Shown: in pieces, positions 56,171 to 64,000 of the stretch | Layout: each line of letters begins with the position of its first letter | How positions within the stretch are numbered: the first letter of the stretch is position 1 | Source of the DNA: Latrodectus hesperus | Taxonomy: Eukaryota; Arthropoda; Arachnida; Araneae; Theridiidae | Assembly: GCA_037975125.1 (NCBI GenBank) | Contig: JAJQOW010000025.1 | Location: 355,501-419,500 of the forward strand | Length of the DNA: 64,000 nt | Direction of reading: 5' to 3' | The notes under the pieces: generated by a model | Database searches by the model: none | What the model saw: the letters and a program-made list of their open reading frames with translations, nothing else | Told to the model about the DNA's origin: nothing | Translations under genes and position numbers: made by a program

Positions 56171-57859
56171 AAAAAATTGCTGATAGAAAAATATTACAAA
56201 ATAGGCCTTCATTTTTAAAGGATATACAAATAAACATTTTAATTCGAATGATTAAGAGGTAAAAATATCACATGTTTTACTGAGTCAGTTTATTTAATTT
56301 AATTATGCTAACGCCATTATTTGTGGCCGTAGATATGTAGCTTTATGAAAGATAGATATTTTAATTTATATATTATTATTAGAGAGAACTCTGGTGTCTT
56401 AAAAGATCATCAGTACTACAAATCAATTTCTTTTAAATAGAATAAATATAAATTTTAAAATTAAACTAACAAAAGGTCTTAAAACTATTGCAACAAAACA
56501 AATCAAGATCAGTTATGAAGAGATTATAGTTGTTGTTTCACCAGAATGCTTTCTTGTATTCAGCGCTGAGATTTCACCCCTTATTGATTATCAGCAAACT
56601 TCAATCTATCCATACGCAAATACGATTTCGAAATGATTATCTAAGCTATAGAGTAATATGCAATTATCTCAACCAAATTTTATATCCAATGTCTTTACAT
56701 AAGAATTCGTAATTTTTTTTACAAGATTTACAATTTTTTATTTTTTTTGATATTCTTAGGTGTTGTGATTCTCAAAACCAATTTTCAAACCAAATAAATT
56801 CAAAACCAATGTTGTCTGAAATATTTCAGTACATGTCTCGAACAATGATCCTATATATTAAAAAATATTCCCATATATTTATTTTAAAACCATAGTTTCT
56901 GCAAAAATTAATATAGTTAAGTTGAACTGACAATTTTTTCTTCAAAATAAAAGCCGATCTATCCAATTCTAAAGAAAAAATGTTTATCCTAAAAATTTGT
57001 ACTTTTAATTATTTATTCGATAAAAACTTTTCAACGATTTGATATTTACTAAAAAATATTTTTGTGTAAGTTGAAGGTTTTGTAAAAATCGTACTTTTTT
57101 CTTAACATAAAAATATTTAGAAAACTTACTAACACGTTAAATATTTTAATTTTAAAATAAAGCAATATCTAGACAACATGTTGAAAAATTTTACAAATTT
57201 TATTAATTTTTATAAAACATTACTTGACATTAAGTAATAAAAAATATTTTAAACAAAAATAATGCTTAACACATTAATTTATTTAAAGTAACATGAAAAC
57301 TGTTAATTTAGAAATCAGTTATAATGTGTTTACAGTTTCTTCAATACTCAGTTTACTAAAAATTAATATCCTGAGTAAATTAAAAAAAAAAAAAAAGAAA
57401 AACTACATGAACATACATAAATATTACTTTTATAGTTTCTTATTCTTGAAGAATTAAAGTAAAAATATGATTTTTTTTACTTTGAATGTAAAAATATTTA
57501 AATTTTTGCAATTCTTCTCTTCTAAATAAAAAATTAATTTTGAGAACATTTTCCAAAGAAAAAAAATTAAATGGAAATTTCTCTCTTAATTAAATTATGT
57601 CAATCACTGGTTAAACAAAAAATTTAAGAATCTGCAGATATCTCATACACATGAAAACAATGAAAATATTTTCTTTGTAGCATTTTAAAATAACTAATTC
57701 GTCTTTTCTTTGTGTGCTTCAGTCACATGGTCTGAAATAAATGTTTAAAAACGAATATCAATATTAAGCTCTGAAAATTCAATTAAAATGACATTATAAT
57801 TTAGGGAATTTAATTTAAATGTCCTTCCTTCAAAATAAATGTTAATAAAAAGAAAGCAG
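56171..57859. other. AT-rich spacer (unit 2)
   Basis: Copy of 40,806-42,480. A 60-codon frame (56,530-56,712) is open here but broken by a 1-base deletion in unit 1, as expected for non-coding DNA. Confidence 0.5.
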
Positions 57860-58172
57860 CAAAAAAATAAGTAAAATAAAAAAATAAAAATAAAAAAAAT
57901 AATAAAAAAATAAAAATAAATAAAAGAAATTTTCTAGAACGAGAGAGACAGTCAATAAAACCTTTATTTATAGTTTTTTAATTTTGCGTTTGATACAACA
58001 CACACGAAGTATTTTGTATATTTAATATTATATCATTTTCCGTAACAAATTCAACTTATTGCAAAACTATATTATTTACTATATTTTAAACTTATTTACA
58101 TATTGTAAGAAATGTTTCTTCTTCTTTTCTTTCGAAGAATAAAGAAGGTATATTAATTAACCTAAAACTTAA

Positions 58173-58476
58173 AGTTTTTTTTGTAAATAATGGCGGGCAT
58201 TGGGTGACTAACTCATCACCACAACAAGGCCGGAAGCTGTTACTCATTTGTCGTTACTCAGTGGACACCTGTGAACCAAATCACGGAGATGAGTAGCAGT
58301 TACCCATGCCATACAATCACAAACCCGTTTGTAGGTTGGGTCACATTCATGCATCATCTCAGAACAAAGGACAGAGAAACATAGAGAGAAAATAACATCC
58401 CTGCCCTAACCGGGAATCGAACCCGGAACCCACAACTCAGGAGTCAGGAACGCTAACCACTCAGCCATAAGTCAGC
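58173..58476 (-). mobile_element. tRNA-derived SINE, third copy
   Basis: Outside the duplication. On the minus strand: head TTATGGCTGAGTGGTTAGCG, B box GGTTCGATTCCCGG, then the same body as the 40.5-kb SINE with several substitutions, and an A-rich tail. The target duplication AAAACTTAA lies at 58,164-58,172 and 58,477-58,485. Confidence 0.86.
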
Positions 58477-58749
58477 AAAACTTAACGATGATTTCAAATT
58501 GCAACAAATATTCAAGCCCAAGTAAGGATTTGAAATCAAGAATTGAATTCTATTTTTGGGAACACTACAAATGAAAAAAGTTATATTTGTTATTTTTAGA
58601 TTTCGTCAAGTATTTTTGACTAGATGAGAAAAAGATGGTAGTGCATTTAAAATTGGAATCATTTCTATAGCTGATTCAAATAGTTCATCTCTGATTTTTT
58701 TCAATTGATAATTGTGGACTTAAATCCCTTTTTAGATTTGCATATTAAG

Positions 58750-58776
58750 CCCCCCCTAACCGGGAATCAACCCTGA
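58750..58776 (-). repeat. scrap of SINE head
   Basis: CCCTAACCGGGAATCAACCC closely matches the B-box region of the SINE 350 bp to the left (CCCTAACCGGGAATCGAACC). Flanking SINE sequence is absent. Confidence 0.5.
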
Positions 58777-59690
58777 TGTGCAAAGTAAAACACCTCTGTA
58801 ATCTTGTGAAGTTTCACACTAAAATTAGCTTATAAATTTTATGAAAATATTAAAATGTAATTAAAAATTTCGTTACTGTCCCTTGTAAGGAAAGAGAATC
58901 GATATAAAAGTAATAACTAGTAACCCACAAAAAATATATGGATAATTATATGTAGTTATTGTGGTTAATTTTTTTAGTAAATAAACTTTCTATTTTTTAA
59001 TGCGAACAAGATTCCTGTGATTATACGTGTTATAATTATTAAAATAAATATTTTTGGGACATTTAAAGGAATAATTGTTGCTATAAAAAATCAATGAGTT
59101 TCTGGCAAACCGAAATTATGAATTTTCCATAAAAGAACTTTAAGATCTATAAATAAAATTTTTAAATCATCAAAACTGCGTAGAGATTATTTAGTTTGTT
59201 TTAATGCATAAATATTGTTGTCATGCATAAATATTGGTAATAACTAAAATGAGATTTTATTCATGATTATAAAGTCATTGTTAAAGTTGTTATATGTTAT
59301 CAAAATTACAGCTAGTATAATTTTAAAATCTGATGATATCAAATGAAAAAAAAAATCTTTAAATAATTATTCGAAATTCCTTCATCTGTTATGCAGTAAT
59401 GATCTGAATCACCATCGTAACATCATTTTACAGTCAAAAATAGTTTTTGGAAACTAATTGGATATATTAGTACAATCTTCTTTCAAAATTAATTTTATTT
59501 ATTAAAATAATAATAAAACACCAAAATTATTTCAACATAATTTTTGTTACATACTCGAGAAACATAATTTATGAATGTTGGTTTGAAAAAGATCTTAACA
59601 TTCAAGCTTTAACAAATAATATTGTGGTTAGGTACTTTCAACTTCGCGACGCCATTTTAATCTTAATATTACTGCATCATATTTAACTAA
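58777..59690. other. AT-rich DNA without recognisable gene
   Basis: Nothing recognised. Confidence 0.5.
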
Positions 59691-59759
59691 AACCACGTCT
59701 ACTACCCAATCAAGTTGCCACAGAAAGATTGAATGGGTCTATCCTTCGTCTTCATTCAG

Positions 59760-60006
59760 CACTCACAAGCAGTCACTTGGTAAAATAGGTCCCCAGAGAG
59801 GGGTGGTATTTGTTTCTTCTCTTTCGTCTATTTTATTCCTAACTGCCGCTCCCAGCTGGGACGCTGTCATATCATCAACTAACCTAGTTAAGTTATTATT
59901 AGACAAAGTAACAGAGAAAAATCTGCCGCATTCACGACTTGTCATTTCGAAAGAAATAATAAATGGTTCCTTGAAAGTGGCTTGTTGACTTCGTTTAAGA
60001 GAATAG
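59760..60006 (-). other. unidentified open frame in a GC-richer block
   Basis: On the minus strand one frame is open for about 82 codons (59,763 to about 60,008), including KRSQQATFKEPFIISFEMTS and NLTRLVDDMTASQLGAAVRN. The composition looks protein-like (mixed charged and hydrophobic residues) and the block is less AT-rich than its flanks. An acceptor-like AAACACAG lies just upstream, but in-frame stops follow it closely. I recognise no family; exon or old repeat are both possible. Confidence 0.22.
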
Positions 60007-60380
60007 GGAGGTCATTTTTAACCCCTGTGTTTATAAATGTGTTTCAAGTCATAAAATAAAAGACAGGTTTGTAAGTTTTCTTAAAATCTTTTACGTCCTG
60101 TTTATCAAAAAGAAACCTCATTTGTATTAATTGATAAAATATTATTTTACGCTCGCGTGCTAATCAATTTTAAAATTAAGTAAGAGTAAATCTGATTTTA
60201 AAGTGCTTAAAGTTCATTAATTGTTTCTATTTACTATAAAATTACAAATTTTAGATAAGTTCAAATTAATAAATTACAATTTTTACGATTTAAATAAATA
60301 TTTCTTATTAGAGTAATCTGAAAAAGAGAATTATTACTAGTAAATGTAACGTTAAAATTCTTTGTGATTTTGCTTTGAAC
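60007..60380. other. AT-rich spacer
   Basis: Nothing recognised. Confidence 0.5.
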
Positions 60381-61896
60381 TATACTCATGTCCATAAATT
60401 TAGGATAATTTAGAATCACACAGAAGTGGAAATCGAAGATAAAAGTTTCACATGTTAAAATATCACACACATCTTGAAAAGTAATATGCAAATTACAAGA
60501 AACCACCAGATGGCGCCGATAGTACGTCTCAATGACGCGAGTGTAAGAGAGGAGTATATAAGCAATGGTTACAAAAAAGTGAAATTGTTCATAAGCGCAT
60601 TAAAAGACTTTCAATGCAATAACAGCATAGTTATGGAACAAAACAAGCATTTAGATGATGTTTTACATGGTAGAATTATCGGCCGTCTGAAATGTGGGCG
60701 TACATAGCTGGAAGTATCCGAGGAACTTGGAATCGCCCAGAGTATCATCGCCAGGTTTTGGCAACGGTTCCAAGATGATGGTAATGAGAGAAAACATTAC
60801 ACCACTGGTCGGCCCCTAGTTACAACGCCAAATGAGGACAGGTATTTGGCAGTTACTGTCAAAAGAAACAGATAGAGCACAGCATCAGACCTGTCTAGTC
60901 AGCTCTCTCCAGCTACTGGTACGACAGTTTCAAGGCAAACCATGTACTGACACTTAGGGCACATTGGGTCTATATGCTCGTAGGCCTGTGACATGTGTTC
61001 CACTTACCGCAACTCACTGTCGCCTGCGGATATCCAGGAGTTGAGAGCATGCATTGTAAACAACGCAAAAGTGGTCTTGTGTGTTGTTTTCCAACGAGTC
61101 CAGGTTTAGCTTTCAGTCTCATTCTTGCCGGAGTTTCTTATGGAGAGGGCTAGGTACCCGTTACTAACAAAAAAATACCATTTAACGGTACCGTTTCGGT
61201 GGTGCAGGATTGACCATTTGGGGAGGAATTATTCTGGGTTCCAGAACTAACCTGCATGCTCAGAATGTAACCATGACAGGCCACATCTATCGGAATGTCA
61301 TTCTGGAATACAATGTACGTTTGTTTCGGGTCGTCATGGGTGCAGAATTTCTGTTTATAGATGACAACGCCCGTCGTCACTGTGCAAACATTGTAGACAA
61401 ATGCCTTCAATCGGATGATATCGGACACCCATATGGACTGGCCAGCATACTCACTGGATTTGAATTCAATAGAGCATGTGTGGGACATGCTTGGCCGACG
61501 AATTGCAGTCCATCAACCCCCTCCCACATGTCTAACAGAATTTTGGAGAGCATTACTTGATGAGTGGTACAATATTCCCAAGATCAGATCGATAATTTGA
61601 TACTCTGCATACCTAGGCTTTGTACGGCGTGTATTGCAGCGTCTGGGGGGCATACTAGGTATTAACTATTATACCAACGATGTTATATTGGTTTTGTAAA
61701 TAGGTTATTTTTTTGAAGTTTGCTCCAGGCAGTAAAAATCACATTTCTTATTAATGATGTGAAACATATAGCACCTTGTTTGCTCTTTACCTTTTGTTTG
61801 ATAAATAGACTTATCAAATAAGTCACATTTGTTTTGCTTCTGTCTCTTTCTTTGCCTGAACTTGCTTTATCCTTAATTTATGGACACGAGTGTATA
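60381..61896 (+). mobile_element. Tc1-like transposon with terminal inverted repeats
   Basis: The left end TATACTCATGTCCATAAATT (60,381) and the reverse complement of the right end, TATACACTCGTGTCCATAAA (ending 61,896), match apart from a 2-bp indel and one or two substitutions. Both ends abut TA, the target dinucleotide of the Tc1/mariner superfamily. The 1.5-kb length is usual for the group. Confidence 0.82.
60640..61640 (+). pseudogene. Tc1-like transposase, broken
   Basis: Plus-strand pieces in several frames. N-terminal HTH parts: GRIIGRLKCGRT, EVSEELGIAQSIIARFWQRF, GRPLVTTPNEDRYLAVTVKR. The central region (61,210-61,440) has TIWGGIILGSRTNLHAQNVT and LFIDDNARRHCANIVDKCL with the second catalytic Asp. 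After a frame change, DWPAYSLDLNSIEHVWDMLG (61,415-61,600) carries the catalytic Glu with Leu in place of Pro in SPDLNP. At least two frameshifts and several stops make it inactive. It is of the same general type as the 11-12 kb fossil, but not a close copy. Confidence 0.78.
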
Positions 61897-63200
61897 TAAA
61901 GATAACTTTGAAACAAAAATTAAAATTTAAAATAAGTTATGACCGAAATACTTTACAGAAAATAACAATATTAAAAGCAAATGGAATGGTAATAAATATC
62001 TTTAAACAGTTATTTCATTGTGTTAAACTTCATTATCTTTCAAATGATACATTTGCTTTAATTAAAAATTGAATGTATTACTCAATATTTTAAGGTTTGC
62101 TTTATTTCTATTATTTTTTCTCTGTATATAATACATTTATCCTGAATAAGAAAATTCTTATTGTTGTACATTATATTTACACACATGTATACGTCACGCT
62201 TAAATTTATCTTTTTTAAAGATATATACAATAATTTTATAGATGATATAATTGAAACATTATTATAACTGTCAATAGAATATGTCATTGAAATGGATAAG
62301 TTTTTTCTGAGTGTTTCTAATGATATAACGCATACAAAAATAATACAAAAATAGCATTTGTTTTACAACAGTAAAGCAAAACATGTGCCCAATTAAGGTT
62401 TATAAAATTTTCATTCTAAATTATCAAATCACATAATTTATAACATATTTCTAAATTTCCTTGAATAAATTTTATGTCACATTATTAATTATTCAAGAAA
62501 ATTTAGACATACCTTGGTCATTAATTAATTAAATAAAGGTTAAATATATAAGTGAATGAATATTAATTATTATAATTGGTTATTATTGTCAAAATATCTG
62601 ATTAAATACAATTGCGTAAACATAATTACAGAGTACATCATTAATTAAAAAAATCTGTATTGCAAAATATTACATTCATTTATATTTAAAAACACATTTC
62701 ACAAATATTTTACCGTAGTCGCTGGAACATTATTGTCCTACATGAGAGAATTAGTTTTGAAATCCAGTTTTATTTAAATAAATTACAATAAAAAATTATG
62801 GTCGTGATCGTTAAATAAATTCGTTCCTTATGGAAATGCGTTTAACTGTTTAACAGGCGTTTTTATATATGTTATAACATGATAACCAAAAACCCTAAGA
62901 TTGAATTTAATTCACAATCTTATACTTATAGCAGATTTATTAGGATAAAATAAAAAAAAGACGAATATGTAAACATATAGTCTCCGTGAAGGATTTCTAT
63001 TGCAATTCCATTAAATATTCATTTTATTGATGAATTGATTTGTCAAGCACACCTGGATTGCATATTTGTTAATATTATAAAAGTTAAATTTTTGTTTTAA
63101 TTTTAAAAATTAGCTTATGATTGTCAATAAATATTTTTCAAATATTTTCTCTATATTTGATGATGATAAATTATTTGTGACACAAATTTATCTAAGCTTT
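61897..63200. other. AT-rich DNA without recognisable gene
   Basis: About 1.3 kb with no feature that I can support. Confidence 0.5.
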
Positions 63201-63204
63201 GACT

Positions 63205-63452
<248 letters not shown>

Positions 63453-63529
63453 TTTTATGACGTAAGTTACACGTCGTTAAAATGTTAGTATAAATAAGAA
63501 TAAGAGTGCATTCCCATGAACGAAGTAAA

Positions 63530-64000
63530 ATGGGAATAACAGACATTGTACCATTTGAAAAAGGACTTATTATTGATACTTGTTTAGCAGAATTTTTGAT
63601 TTGGAAGACAAGATAATCTCACTGAATTCTAAAAAGCAGCCATTTCAAAGTTTGGAATCAGAATCCATAACCTACGTCTAGGAGAGTAGCTGTCGTTCAA
63701 ACACAGGTTAACAAGATCTTGATCAGAGTAATCTCGAAGGAAATTACCGGCAGAACAGGAACTTTAATGTGCTTCAAATTACAAAAAGGCTCTCTCCCAA
63801 TAGAGTTTCGCTTGAAACATGCTCAGAGAATTCTAGAAGATAGCAATTAATAGATGTTTGCTGGTGAGAACACCACTTATTTTGGCCCGAAATGCAAAAA
63901 TTCTCTTTGTGTTCTTCTTTTCAAAAAGTTCTTCTCATCGGGAAAGAAGTCCCTGAAAATCTGAAGAGTGGAAACTGTAATGTGGTCCGATGAATCATGG
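63530..64000 (+). pseudogene. Tc1-type transposase, N-terminal half, runs off the window
   Basis: An ATG at 63,530 starts MGITDIVPFEKGLIIDTCLA, matching the first helix-turn-helix of the MGK.K.L..FE.G.I type Tc1 transposases. After frame breaks, NKILIRVISKEITGRTGTL fits the second DNA-binding helix region and FRLKHAQRILEDSN the linker. VMWSDES at the right edge contains the first catalytic Asp. Several stops occur, so it is a fossil. It belongs to a different Tc1 branch from the 11-kb and 60-kb elements. Confidence 0.7.

Overview
This is arthropod nuclear DNA, most likely from a spider. The base composition is very AT-rich, there are long (TA)n and (CA)n microsatellites, and almost all recognisable coding sequence belongs to transposable elements: Tc1/mariner, hAT, non-LTR retrotransposons, tRNA-derived SINEs and one Ty3/gypsy-type LTR element. 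The placement in arachnids is an inference from the overall style of the repeats, not from a diagnostic host gene. I found no host gene that I can name.

Layout. 1-19.6 kb is a graveyard of old mobile elements in AT-rich DNA: a mariner fossil at the left edge, a possible solo LTR, Tc1 fossils, a 5'-truncated LINE end with a 14-bp target duplication, two SINEs with clear target duplications, a cluster of LINE and SINE remains at 12.5-15.4 kb, a perfect 30-bp inverted repeat and an internally deleted mariner. At 19,658-22,533 lies a full-length but decayed hAT element with an 8-bp target duplication.

21,130-58,025 is a large direct tandem duplication. Unit 1 (21,130-42,652) and unit 2 (42,653-58,025) align along their whole length with roughly 0.5-1% differences by eye. 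The left breakpoint lies inside the hAT element and the junction has 2 bp of microhomology (TA). Unit 1 is longer mainly because a complete LTR retrotransposon (32,277-37,848) sits in a (TA)n tract that is uninterrupted in unit 2, and because one (TA)n tract is about 560 bp longer. The duplication may be real or may be two haplotypes placed in tandem by an assembler.

The LTR retrotransposon is the only apparently intact coding unit. It has two 250-bp LTRs in which I see no difference, a gag-protease ORF, and a pol ORF in the -1 frame whose order is integrase, then reverse transcriptase, then RNase H. This is the reverse of the usual Ty3/gypsy order and matches the Gmr1-like group. A run of six C directly before the gag stop codon looks like the -1 frameshift site.

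58-64 kb holds another SINE, an unexplained moderately GC-rich open stretch, a Tc1 fossil with terminal inverted repeats, a (CA)n tract and a different Tc1-type transposase running off the right edge.

The two duplicated units also serve as a natural comparison. They reveal hairpins whose two arms changed together, a template-switch-like inverted insertion, microsatellite growth, and an occupied/empty site pair for the retrotransposon.
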